Below are positions 9,190-19,206 of a DNA stretch of 30,232 nt, one piece after another (positions within the stretch are counted from its first letter, which is position 1; each line of letters opens with the position of its first letter). Source of the DNA: Chara braunii (lineage: Eukaryota > Streptophyta > Charophyceae > Charales > Characeae); contig BFEA01000014.1 in the NCBI GenBank assembly GCA_003427395.1, forward strand, positions 1,780,317-1,810,548, given 5' to 3'. The notes under the pieces are model-generated. The model worked only from the letters and a program-made list of their open reading frames with translations. It had not been told where the DNA came from and ran no database searches. The translations under genes were made by a program, and so were the position numbers.

Positions 9190-9660
9190 GTGCGTTTCAT
9201 GGCCGACGTCTTTCGGAGGCTGCCGCTGCTGGTGCTCATCGTCCTCCTGCTCCTGCTGTTAGTTCTCTTCCACGTGTGTTTCGTCGGCATCGGTCTGCGA
9301 CGTGGCCGAAGAAGACGGTGTTCGAAGAAGGACGTAAGTATGGAGGGGCGGCAGGTGATGTGCAGGTCTGCAGGGGATCAGGGCAGTGGCCAGCGCGCTG
9401 GGCAGAGCCCGTCGAGAACTTCAAGGCCGTCGGAGCGGCCTGGGTACGCGCACCTGCCACCGCACTTGCAGCCTCTGTCGGACACGTCCGACGAGGAGGA
9501 GGAGGAGAGACGCTCACGGACCATGCCGTTGGGTAGCGGGTCCACCCAGGAGTGGGCGGTTACAAAGCTCTGTGGAAGCCGCGGCGGCGGTTATGCCCAG
9601 TCGTACACCGAACTCCTCCAGCAGGGGCTCAGTGGCGACGAGGGCGATGGCGTGACACAC
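9190..9660 (+). pseudogene. Start of second Harbinger-type gene (possible SANT/Myb partner)
   Basis: The plus-strand frame from 9190 runs to a stop at 9736. An early Leu-rich stretch is followed by an acidic patch (SDTSDEEEEERR), then PLGSGSTQEW and AQSYTELLQQGLSGDEGDGV. I associate the last two with the N-terminal part of the second protein of plant/algal Harbinger elements, a SANT/Myb-like DNA-binding partner that helps the transposase; this is from memory and moderate at best. The SANT domain itself is absent. From about 9655 the frame runs antisense through the transposase start, so the last 25 or so residues are not native. The true start codon is uncertain. Confidence 0.4.
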
Positions 9661-10004
9661 CGTTCAACGACGGGAGACAAAGCTTCCGTGATCTCTGGAA
9701 ACACACGTGGCGACATGCGCAGCTTGTCCTCGAAGTAGTCCGTCGTCGCGTCGTCGCAATGCCGCAAATCCTCCCACATCCCGCCCGTCCATGGCTTCAT
9801 CCACCACCTCGGCGTCGCTCTGGGGAATGCTCCACACCCCATGGCATAGCACACCTGCAGCACGGCGTCGCGAATGGCCGCTCTCATCCTTCCCTCGCGC
9901 CTCTGCAATTGACACTGGAAGAGGACGACATTCACGGACGCTGCCACCGTCGTCCTCTCCGCCTTGCTCAATGTGTCACCCCCCCTCCCCCCATTCATGG
10001 CCAT
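9655..10004 (-). pseudogene. PIF/Harbinger transposase N-terminal fragment
   Basis: Minus-strand frame with a plausible start Met at 10004 (MAMNGG). It continues VNVVLFQCQLQRREGRMRAA, then a stretch ending TPRWWMKPWTGG, MWEDLRHCDDATTDYFEDKL and RMSPRVFPEITEALSPVVER. The W-x-D-L-x-x-C-D-D-A-T/Y-F-x-x-x-L-R-M-S-x-x-x-F block is characteristic of the N-terminal, DNA-binding side of Harbinger transposases (HARBI1-like). The catalytic DDE nuclease domain is entirely missing: family resemblance ends at about 9655 and the remaining codons to 9591 are antisense to the neighbouring gene. About 116 residues survive of a protein usually several hundred long. The frame is open upstream of the Met, probably by composition. 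Confidence 0.65.
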
Positions 10005-10610
10005 CGCCGGAAATTGCACTGTCCACGTGGCCGTCGCCAACTGCAAAAGACTCCACGTGTGGCGGGCCACACAACACAGCGTACACGTCGACAACGAAGG
10101 TGCGCCGGCGAAGACGACAACGACGGCAATCGTGTGACGGCGTGTAGACTGCTTCGGACGTCTTAATGTACGTTCGGCGTGCCGTACCCCCACGCAGCCG
10201 CCACCCCGTACCGAAACGCTTCCGCCGACGAACAGTGCTGCCGTCAGCCGCAAGGGACGCCCACGCCGCCGTCTGTCGCTTGCGGAAATTCGAATTTCAA
10301 AATTTGAACCCGGGACTGCACGCCTTTTTCTCTGTTTCTTTTTTTTTCGCTGCCAAATTCCAATTTCGTGACGGCCGCCCGAGGTGGACCAACGACGTCC
10401 GCACGGACACTTCGCGATGGACCAACCCCTTCCCCCCCCCCCGCGTCCGCTCGTCGATATATGAAACTGGCCGCGGAAGGCCCCGAGGAATCGTCCTCGG
10501 GGAACAATTCCGAGGATGAGTGGAACGAAGGTGGGAAATTCCTCGGGCGACTCCAAGATTTTTTCCTCGGGGCCCGAGGACGCCCCGAGGAGTGTCGAAC
10601 GAGCCCCAAA

Positions 10611-11112
10611 GCGCAAAACCTTTTCGGTTTTGGACGCCCAAAGTACGGTCGTTTGGTAGTACCGGCCCAAATGTTTTCAGCCTGGATGAAAGGCGCTTTC
10701 AGGACGTGGCCTCAACTCCCTTGGTGTGTTTTTTTACCCGTTCATGAATTTGGCGCTGTTTTTCCACCAGATTCACCGTACGTGGGCCTCATTCTATCCT
10801 TTAGCGGTACTACCCTCGGCCTCTTTTACATGAAAATGAATCTGGCGCTGTTATGCGCCAGATTCATGATCTGGTAGGGCCCTTGGAGCAACAAGTGGGC
10901 TTGTAGTACCCCACATGGAAGACATTGGGCTGGTAGTACCAAATGGCCAAACTATGGGCGGAGAAGGTTTTGGCGTGGGAGCTATCTACCGATTATCCCG
11001 AAAACCTTTGCGACCTCTTTCTCGGACGACAACGCACCCTGTCAATCTGTGTGTATAAACAACAAGTTCCCGGTCTGACACACTCCTGATGAGATCTTAT
11101 ACCCTAATAATC
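10611..11112. other. Unassigned spacer with a strong hairpin
   Basis: No gene seen. GAATCTGGCGC and GCGCCAGATTC flank a 6-base loop at 10839-10866, an 11-bp perfect stem. GTAGTACC recurs near 10655, 10894 and 10933. Confidence 0.5.
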
Positions 11113-11240
11113 GACACACACACACACACACCCGCACACACCCGCACACACCCATGCACACACACCCACACCCACGCAAGCCCACCCACACACCCATGCA
11201 CGCGCACCCACCCACCCACCTACACACACACACACACACA
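11113..11240. repeat. CA-rich cryptic microsatellite
   Basis: Runs of ACACAC mixed with CCCACACCCA and CCACCCACC units over about 130 bases. The Cys/Val/Gly-rich open frames on the complement are compositional. Confidence 0.9.
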
Positions 11241-11346
11241 GATTGTAAGGGTGCGTTGTCATCCGGGAAAAAAGTAGCAAAGATTTTCTATCCACCGCCA
11301 CAATAACCAACCGCCCTCGTCATTTTTCCGTGCTTTAACATCCTTA

Positions 11347-11417
11347 CATGTGGCTCAGTGGTTGGGGCACCCATTGTCACTGCGTATTGTGGTCTAAGGG
11401 CGTGGGTTCAAATCTCC
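11347..11417 (+). repeat. tRNA-like SINE head
   Basis: TGGCTCAGTGGTTGGGGC fits a pol III A box, and GTGGGTTCAAATCTCC about 50 bases on fits a B box. The arms do not pair well enough for a functional tRNA. The 200 or so bases downstream, to about 11610, may be the SINE body. No clear tail was found. Confidence 0.55.
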
Positions 11418-11647
11418 ATACCTTCGTGCAGACACACCCGAGGGCTCTCACTTGCATACGCCCGCCCTTGGGCGGACACAGGTTAGGCTGGTTAGCTATT
11501 ACTGACACTGCTTGCGCACCACCCAAGGGTTGTCCACGGTGTTGTATGCCGGGTCTCGATGCTGCGTGGGTTGCTCGTCACTGTTGGTCATGGTTGTTCT
11601 GTTGATCTCCCCAGTTTGGCATATCAGACATAGGTGCCGATCATGAT

Positions 11648-11712
11648 TGTTGCTCGTATGGTAGAGTCTTCCAGTCACATGTCATAGATCACGGGGTTGA
11701 GTCTTGCTTGGG
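11648..11712 (+). repeat. Second tRNA-like SINE head
   Basis: TTGCTCGTATGGTAGAGTC resembles an A box and CACGGGGTTGAGTC a degenerate B box, at tRNA-like spacing. It is diverged and not a functional tRNA gene. The identification is tentative. Confidence 0.4.
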
Positions 11713-11789
11713 ACTTTGGGGGGGTTCTTGTCCAGCGTGGCATGTGATCTCTTCAAGAACAATTAGTTCCCTCTACATAGTACTACACA

Positions 11790-11935
11790 TATCTGGCCTT
11801 CGGGCACATACATCCTGGTGTACAGCTACACAGAGCATACATAGCCTCCGGGCATACACAAAAACATGGCTTGTGAACATACACACAGCCTACGGGCTCA
11901 TATATACACTGCCTCTGGGCACACATATACATACA
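11790..11935 (+). repeat. Degenerate GCCT-CGGGC-CATACA repeats
   Basis: GGCCTTCGGGCACATACA, GCCTCCGGGCATACACA, GCCTACGGGCTCATATA and GCCTCTGGGCACACATA occur in series (about 11795, 11841, 11888, 11910). A decayed minisatellite; the intervening bases vary. Confidence 0.65.
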
Positions 11936-12059
11936 ACTATAATATCGGATGGAGGGGTCTATCAGGTACAAGTGACGTAGCAGGTTTTGTACCTGCACGA
12001 CCTTCTGAAGCCCTGAGTCCTCGCCTAGTCTCTTTTGAGCTTTTGGGTTACCCCTCTTT

Positions 12060-12627
12060 TTTGCTATCACCTTGATACATGGATCAAAGAGCGACAAGGC
12101 CCGCTCACGGTTAAGATGTTGTTTTCCTTTTTCTTTCGGACGTCTTCGGCAGTCCATGCATCTACGTAGGAATTACTCACGCCTTAGCGAGCGTGCTAGG
12201 AATTTTGTTCGGTAGTTGGGAACTCCGGAAATTACGGGCGCACTTCCCGTTGACGTGTTTTTTCATGCAAGTGGATGTTCCGGCATTTGCTTTTGAAAGC
12301 TTTGTGAATTTAGGATTTTCACGAACTCGATTTCGCACGCCGGCATTGCTTTTGAATTTTTGAATCTTGAATTAGTTCTAGAACTAGGATGGACGGAACA
12401 TAACTTTTTAGGTGCTTTTTTCTTTTCTGTGTTGGCGCCATGCATGCAAGCTTTCCCCGCTTCCCGCTAAGAACCATGCCATCTTCACCCTTCTTCTCTT
12501 CGTTCCTTTTCTCCTTCACCCAATCGATGCATATATGTAACAGATCTCGTATACACGAATCCTCAGCTGTTAAGAGACACACCAAAAAAAAGTTGGTAAG
12601 ATCACTCGGGGTTACTAGTCCCTTAAA
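12060..12627. other. Unassigned DNA
   Basis: I recognise no gene. TTCCGGCATTTGCTTTTGAA (12279) and GCCGGCATTGCTTTTGAA (12339) form a short direct repeat. Confidence 0.4.
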
Positions 12628-12683
12628 TTCAATGATACTGGTTTGTTCGAGAGGGTTCAACGATACTGGTTCGTTCGAGAGGG
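12628..12683 (+). repeat. 28-bp tandem duplication
   Basis: Two adjacent units of TTCAA(T/C)GATACTGGTT, then (T/C)GTTCGAGAGGG, differing at two positions. A GA-rich tract follows. Confidence 0.85.
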
Positions 12684-12689
12684 AGAGAA

Positions 12690-14110
12690 AGAGAGAGAGA
12701 TAAGAACGAGATTGTAGCTTGATCGAAGAACTCGGAAGAAGGGGACTGAGAAAAGAGAGGGAACTTTGGTCACACAAATAAGCTTGAGGGGAAGCAACAA
12801 CGATCCCCTGTAGACTTAACTACCAAGGAAAAGAAGAGGAACTGAAGGTCAAGGCACATCGGCCTTCTGCTCTTTGATTATGGCCCCTGGCCATGCAACC
12901 ACTCGTATACACACACCCTTCTTACTTAGGTATTGACGATCCCGGTGTCCATGTACCAACCTCCATAGCACAGCGCGATCGTTACTCAACCAACACAATT
13001 TTGCACGACTTGCCTAGATCCTGCAGTCCGTCACGGCCACTCGGCGCACAACCTTGCATACACTATAGTCAACTCGTCCGGACTTTCCGACCCGTTGTCA
13101 TACACATCACCTAGGCACAACTTCCCTGAAGTTGGTAGATGGGTTGAGAGAGAATTTTTCGGATGCTCTTGCGGGTTTTATAGTTGTGAAGAGGGGAACA
13201 AAAGACGGGGAAGAGAGGGGTGACAATAGGAGGGGGTGAAAGGGGAGTACAAGTTAGTTGCCTGTGCAAAGCCATATCAATCCTCGCGAGTTCCTTCGCA
13301 GCCAATCAGATCACAGTGTGAGAGGAGTATCCCCCTTACACGTTGTTGTCTGAGGCTTCAAACACTTGGGGGTAGAAAATCGGTAGGGAGTTCTTCAACG
13401 GGGATGAAGGCGGGAAGCAAGGGAGTGAGGTGAGTAGTGTGGCGCGGGACCCAGATTCGGACGAGGGGGCGGGGTAGGGAGAAGAGCAAAGAGGGAAAGG
13501 AGATGGGAAGAATGAACTCACATCGATTGATTGTCCTGATCCAACGGGGTGTCGACTTCGTGTGCCCCCATCACGCCCGTTCCCGTATAACGAGGAAAGA
13601 ACACGTGTATTATCGATACCCACTTTCCCCCATATTCTTTATTATTACCTTTTACAAACTGATTGCCATCCCGTAGGTGGTAGTGGCGCCTCATTGGCCC
13701 AACACTCTGTCTAGCGAATGTCGCCGCACTGAACGTTATCTGGAAAAGGGGTTCCACTACCGAACACCTGGTGAAGACGAATACAAGGAAAAAGTGACCC
13801 GGATGAGGCCGTCCACGTCGGATTCCGAACTATGTAACGTGTGGCGTCGGGATTTAATTGGAAAAGGAGATCCCATGTGCATACCCCTCCTTTCCTTTCG
13901 AAAAGACAACGGGTAGCCCGCATGAAAGCTCAAAGATACTTCGCCCAGTTTTTGGATTAGACGAAAGTTCAAAACCACACGAGGGATTTCAGTTCTGTCT
14001 GTGTCCCACACCCCAATTTGCTGTTTTTCCAGGTCCTGCTCCACACATTTTATCACTCCGGCCGTAAGACAGCTCAGGGCGTGAGGTTGAACGCCACATC
14101 CATGATGGGG
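12690..14110. other. Unassigned intergenic DNA
   Basis: About 1.4 kb without a recognisable gene, retroelement motif or inverted-repeat element. Open frames are short, overlap on both strands and show no domain motif I know. Confidence 0.4.
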
Positions 14111-15050
14111 TTTGCTCATGCATTGCTTTAACTCTAGGGTAGGGTAGGGATATAAGCCGCTCCGGCTAGTCGAGTTCCACCTAGCCTTGGGTAAGTTAGG
14201 GAAAGGACGGCAGGATTAGTCCGTGGGCGCCAACTTGCCTTGGCTAGGTACTCGTGCTAGGTAGACTCTCTGATATTGGGCATGTAGAAGATTACATGAG
14301 CCTGGTGTCCGAAGTTCTTGTACGGCATCTACTTCCGCTTCCACTAGGGCTGGGGGGTTGCCCAACCTTGGTACTTGTCATTGTTGTTTGGTCCGAGTTG
14401 CCCTTGATACTGGTAGGGTGATGGTCCAGAGTGCTGGTCACACCGAGGTAGTATAGTAGGGACAGGGGGTGCGCTGGGAGTGTTAACGTGAGGAAGGGTA
14501 GGGAAGTTGGCCTATCCTGTCAGGACAACCATCGGCTGCTGCTGCCAGCGATCATCGCGGTGTCGACCGGTAGAAGTAGTTTGCCGGCACGCCGATCGGA
14601 CCCTGTGTGTCGCCCACGTTTGTCACCTGTGGGAGGGTTCAAACGGGGCTCTTGTAACCTGCAAGAAAAATGTTTGTCCAAAATCCACACAATAAAATTG
14701 GGGTTGACTAATGACACAATGGAGGAACACTCACAGATTCCCGCTTGGAAGGAACAATATGCTTATTTCCATTTAGTCCAAAATGACAGGGTGTGATGTG
14801 CTACCCCCAACCCCAAAGGTAGAACAAACGTCTAGTTCGGGAAAATCGGTCCGAGTCCCGACCAATCTCACCAACAGCCTGGGGCGAATCCTCCGCCAGA
14901 TGGGGTGTCGCCGATAGCGAGCACGTCGATCCCATGGAACAGAACTTGAACTCTCCGATTTGAGGGCCAACCTTGGCCACTGTTCGCGATCTACTTTAAC
15001 CATGGGTCAACCTTGCTACCTGTTTTCCTCGAGAAGCAAAATCCCACTGT
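14110..15050. other. Unassigned DNA, possible eroded gag-like linker
   Basis: No gene is supportable. On the minus strand around 14340-14460 one frame has Gln/Gly/Asn-rich runs (YQYQGQLGPNNNDKYQGW) resembling low-complexity linkers of retrotransposon gag proteins; stops interrupt it and no CCHC knuckle is visible. The rest is unrecognised. Confidence 0.25.
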
Positions 15051-15059
15051 TCTAACTTC

Positions 15060-15975
15060 GCTCTCTGGCAACTGATCTCGAATGCCCGCCTGAGTCCGAA
15101 AAGAACCTGCCCGAATTCCAATGATCGGACTGGTCCCAAATGCCCTGGCTCTCCCCGAAGGCCCTGGCCTTTTCAAGGCCCCATCTCGTCCAATATCCCG
15201 CTCTCATCCAATGTTCTGTTTCGTCCAATGTCCTGTTTTCATCCAAAGTCACTGCCTCGACCAGTGCCCAGGCCCGCTTGAAGTCTCAAGCCTGTCCCAA
15301 AGTCACGGTCGCGTCTCAGAGTCCCGATTCGCCTGTCAAGCCCCCGTCTAGATGTACCAGTTCGCCCTAGCGTGGATCTTGCAGTCTCGATCAGTATGAG
15401 TCCCATGCCCTTGATTCGGTTCGAAGTCCTAGTCTATACCTCAAGTGCCCTCTTGGCCTAGGTCCCTAATTCGCTCGAGATTCTGGCCCAACTGAGTCCC
15501 AATCTGGCCCAGAGTTTCGGTCTGCTTGAAGTCCCGGTCTCGTTCGGAGTCCCAGTCCCTCCGATATTCCCCAGTCCAGTCCAGAGTCCTGATCTCGTTA
15601 GAGTCCCGGATCACACTCGTATTTCCCTGTTTGCGCCCAAAGTTATGATCTAGCCCAAAGGCCCTGCACATGTCCGAAGCTCAAAGTTCAGGCCCGTAGC
15701 CCAGACCCTGTTTCGAGGTCCCTAGTTCACCATCTGAGACCCTCCCGCGTTTCGAGTCCGTTTCATGTCCCGATCGCGTCCCGGAGGCCCCTTCCGTCCG
15801 GTGCCCTGACTGCGCCCACAGTTTTGATCAGAGCCCAAAGGCCCTGCACGTCCGAAGTCTCGACTATCTGAGTGCCCTTTCCGCTGGATGTCCCACCTTG
15901 ATCTCGATTGGGCACGCCTGTGTGCGTGAACACGTAGCCGGGCGAGTCATGATCCCGCTCGCGCGAGCTGCCGCA
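15060..15975. repeat. Degenerate 'AGTCCC' interspersed repeats
   Basis: Short variants of GAGTCCC(A/G)(A/G)TC, CCGAAG(T/G)CCC and CTCGTCC recur at irregular spacing through about 900 bases, suggesting an old expanded low-complexity array. No coding evidence; Arg/Asp/Gln-rich frames on the minus strand follow from the repeat. Confidence 0.5.
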
Positions 15976-16400
15976 TGGCTCTTCCTGCTCCGACCCCAAT
16001 GCGCGCGGGCTACTTGCGAGTGCGTGCGGCTCTTCCCGCTCCGATCCCGACATGCGCGGGCTGCGCACGAGTGCGCGCGGCTCTTTCCGCTCCAATCCCG
16101 ATATGCGTGGATTGTGCGTGCGTGCGCGCGACTCTGCCCGCTCCGATCCCGACGTGTGCGGGCTGCGCGCGCGTGCGCACGGCTCTTTCCGCTCCGATCC
16201 TGACGTGTGCGGGCTGCGCACGCGTGCGCGCGACTCTTCCTGCTCCGATCCCGACGTGCGTGGGCTGCGTGCACGACTCTTTCCGCTCCGATCCGGACGT
16301 GTGCGGGCTGCGCTCGCATGCGCACGACTCTTTCTGCTCCGATCCCGATGTGCGCGGGCTGCGCGCGTGTGCGTGCAGCTCTGCCTGCTCCCGACGTCGC
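15976..16400. repeat. 51-bp GC-rich minisatellite, about 8 units
   Basis: Units begin at 15976, 16027, 16078, 16129, 16180, 16231, 16274, 16325 and 16376 (last partial). Each has the form CGGCTCTTTCCGCTCCGATC, CCGACGTGCGCGGGCTGCGC, then ACGCGTGCGCG. Spacing is exactly 51 except for one 43-base unit, an 8-base deletion. Because 51 is divisible by three, all frames stay open within the regular units; minus-strand frames read SPHTSGSERKE-like 17-residue repeats. I see no start context or conserved domain, so I call this a non-coding minisatellite. Confidence 0.85.
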
Positions 16401-16404
16401 AGGC

Positions 16405-17584
16405 TGCGCGCGTGGATGCGGCATCCCGGGTCGCGCGTGGTGACCGTTCGTTGTTGGGCGCCCGCGAGCGCGACTTCCCAGGCCGTGCGCGGTGGCTGTG
16501 CGTTATCGCACGACTTCCCAGGCCGTGCGCAGTGGCTGTGAGCTGGCGAGCACCCCTGCGCCCGACCTCCCGGGCCGTGGCTATGGCCAATCAGCAGATG
16601 TCCGCGCACGGCTATGGTACGTGCGTGCAGACCTGCCATCTGCCCTTAACTCACACCTTCCTCGTATGTTGCTCTCCCTAGCCGGTCCTCCGCTGGTGCG
16701 CCCGAGCGTGCAGCTCCTTAGTGCGCCCGTAAGTCCGCATCTGAGAAGTGTCCGACTTTTGAGCCCGATTGAGCTTATATACTTTGCGGGCCCTCTTCTC
16801 GGAGTGCCCCAGCCCTTCTGTGCGCTTCGGGCTTGTCGAGTAGTTGAAGCGCCCCAGTACCATGGCTTCCCCTAGCCTGTGCCCAGGCCTGTTTGTGCCC
16901 CCGAAGGGTTTTTAGAGATGGGGGCCTTTTTGTCAGGTACCGGGCCTTTTCCAGCGCCCTTGTACCAGGCCTCCATCAAACCTAGGCCCGGACCTGTCTC
17001 CCCCGTCGTCCCCACATGAGAGGCACCGCCCCTGTAAAATTCTGCAGGGCCCGAACTTCGGATTAAATAATTCTCTGGCCCCTTCTCTCCTCCCTAGGCC
17101 CGCAGGTCCCCCTTCCGCTTTACTTAGGCCCCGAATGCCAAGGCCCAAATGGTGCCTGAACAGCGATATCCCTTTGTACTGGTCCTTCGATGTAATTCCG
17201 TGACGGTCGTTTAGTTCGCTTGAGGGCTCGCCTTCAGAGCCCAGCATTCTCTTCGTCTGGCTCATCGCCCGGTACTTAATGTTAGCCCAGCCTCTTTGTT
17301 CTTGTCCGTTACTCAGAGTCCCTGGCTTTCCTTCGCAGTTGTCGTATTTATGTGTCTTGACCGCGATAGGCCTCGTGGTCCGCCCTTTTCCTGACGCCTT
17401 GCCCTTGATGCCAGTGACGTGGATCTGGTATCACAGTCTCCCGATGTCAGCCGTGATCTCACCCGGTAGAATAGGTAGATCCGACATCCATCAAATGCAG
17501 ATATCAAGGAAGTAAAGGGCGGCGCAAGGCAGGAGTCGCCCGACAGCGGCTCTAGTCCTTGGCCTCTGCATCAAACTGGGCTTG
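16405..17584. other. Unassigned GC-rich DNA
   Basis: Begins with GACTTCCCAGGCCGTGCGC repeated at about 16470 and 16511, plus a diverged CGACCTCCCGGGCCGTG at 16563. The rest has no recognisable gene; frames on both strands are short. Confidence 0.4.
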
Positions 17585-17612
17585 AAAAAAAAAAAAAAAA
17601 AAAAAAAAAAAA
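17585..17612. repeat. Poly(A) run at gap edge
   Basis: An uninterrupted run of 28 A bases directly before the N block. It may have caused the assembly to break. Confidence 0.95.
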
Positions 17613-18555
17613 NNNNNNNNNNNNNNNNNNNNNNNNNNNNNNNNNNNNNNNNNNNNNNNNNNNNNNNNNNNNNNNNNNNNNNNNNNNNNNNNNNNNNNNN
17701 NNNNNNNNNNNNNNNNNNNNNNNNNNNNNNNNNNNNNNNNNNNNNNNNNNNNNNNNNNNNNNNNNNNNNNNNNNNNNNNNNNNNNNNNNNNNNNNNNNNN
17801 NNNNNNNNNNNNNNNNNNNNNNNNNNNNNNNNNNNNNNNNNNNNNNNNNNNNNNNNNNNNNNNNNNNNNNNNNNNNNNNNNNNNNNNNNNNNNNNNNNNN
17901 NNNNNNNNNNNNNNNNNNNNNNNNNNNNNNNNNNNNNNNNNNNNNNNNNNNNNNNNNNNNNNNNNNNNNNNNNNNNNNNNNNNNNNNNNNNNNNNNNNNN
18001 NNNNNNNNNNNNNNNNNNNNNNNNNNNNNNNNNNNNNNNNNNNNNNNNNNNNNNNNNNNNNNNNNNNNNNNNNNNNNNNNNNNNNNNNNNNNNNNNNNNN
18101 NNNNNNNNNNNNNNNNNNNNNNNNNNNNNNNNNNNNNNNNNNNNNNNNNNNNNNNNNNNNNNNNNNNNNNNNNNNNNNNNNNNNNNNNNNNNNNNNNNNN
18201 NNNNNNNNNNNNNNNNNNNNNNNNNNNNNNNNNNNNNNNNNNNNNNNNNNNNNNNNNNNNNNNNNNNNNNNNNNNNNNNNNNNNNNNNNNNNNNNNNNNN
18301 NNNNNNNNNNNNNNNNNNNNNNNNNNNNNNNNNNNNNNNNNNNNNNNNNNNNNNNNNNNNNNNNNNNNNNNNNNNNNNNNNNNNNNNNNNNNNNNNNNNN
18401 NNNNNNNNNNNNNNNNNNNNNNNNNNNNNNNNNNNNNNNNNNNNNNNNNNNNNNNNNNNNNNNNNNNNNNNNNNNNNNNNNNNNNNNNNNNNNNNNNNNN
18501 NNNNNNNNNNNNNNNNNNNNNNNNNNNNNNNNNNNNNNNNNNNNNNNNNNNNNNN
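17613..18555. other. Assembly gap (943 N)
   Basis: All bases are undetermined. Open frames spanning this block are artefacts. A poly(A) run and a TC microsatellite border it, so simple repeats probably caused the gap. Confidence 1.

Positions 18556-18592
<37 letters not shown>
18556..18592. repeat. (TC)n microsatellite at gap edge
   Basis: TC dinucleotides directly after the gap, then TGTGTCTGTCTC variants to about 18608. Confidence 0.95.
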
Positions 18593-18596
<4 letters not shown>

Positions 18597-18734
18597 CTGT
18601 CTCTGTGTTGGCTCTTTCTCACTGTCTACTTTCTGCTCTCCATCTCTCACTCATGCACCTAGACAGGATGTTTGTGGCAGTCCATAGTTTTTTTTTTTGA
18701 GGTAAGTACGTTCATGTCACTTTTGCGTATCGAA

Positions 18735-19122
18735 TAAGCAAAGAAAACATGATCTGGCAAAGAAACCAGGCGCCGAGTTTGAAAGTCCAATGAAAGACAC
18801 CGGGCAGATGAAAGCTGTGTATCCCCCCGTACGAATAATACGGCTGTACGTACGAACCCCCATGCGGTCATATGGGCCGTACGTATGGCCGTACAAGCCG
18901 TTTCGGCGGCCTTCCCGGGGTGGTCTCTGACATGTGAGGGGGTGAGGGGGCTGCCCCCCAAAGTGAAAAAAAAAAAAAAAAAATTCTTTTTTTTTTCGCG
19001 CGCGTGCCCCTGCACGCGCACTGAGAGAGACAGAGACACAGAGGGAGCGCACACTCCCACATAGCTGTGTACCTATGTGTGCGTTTTTTTTGTTTTTCTT
19101 TTTGAATCAATCAATCCATCAG

Positions 19123-19166
<44 letters not shown>

Positions 19167-19172
19167 GCATTT

Positions 19173-19206
<34 letters not shown>

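Larger units (their letters stand above)
8612..10607. mobile_element. PIF/Harbinger element, internally deleted
   Basis: Inverted ends: GGCTCATTCGACACTCCT at 8614 faces AGGAGTGTCGAACGAGCC at 10588-10605, and matching extends inward through CGTTCCACTTATCCTCGG and its diverged counterpart CCGAGGATGAGTGGAACG (10511-10528). AAA flanks both proposed ends (8609-8611, 10608-10610), only a weak duplication because A-runs are common. Both subterminal zones carry many CCTCGGG/CCCGAGG motifs. Inside, a transposase N-terminus on the minus strand and a second gene start on the plus strand run toward each other and meet near 9655, where homology to both stops. Their C-terminal halves are missing, so the element cannot move by itself. 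Confidence 0.65.

Noticed and set aside
9190-9300. Leu-rich start as a signal peptide or membrane anchor of a host gene
   Set aside because: It lies inside the transposon, in GC-rich DNA where the true start is uncertain; the Leu run comes from CTGCTGCT-type repeats.
10290-10325. GGGTTCAAATTTTGAAATTCG on the minus strand as a tRNA B box
   Set aside because: No A box at the right distance and no cloverleaf; it lies in the Harbinger-like element.
15763-16681. Long Arg/Ala/His-rich frames on both strands (up to 275 residues)
   Set aside because: The 51-bp GC-rich minisatellite lacks stops in any frame; the 43-base unit breaks every frame and no domain is seen.
17552-18700. Long open frames of about 360-370 residues
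   Set aside because: They consist almost wholly of undetermined bases across the 943-base gap plus flanking simple repeats.
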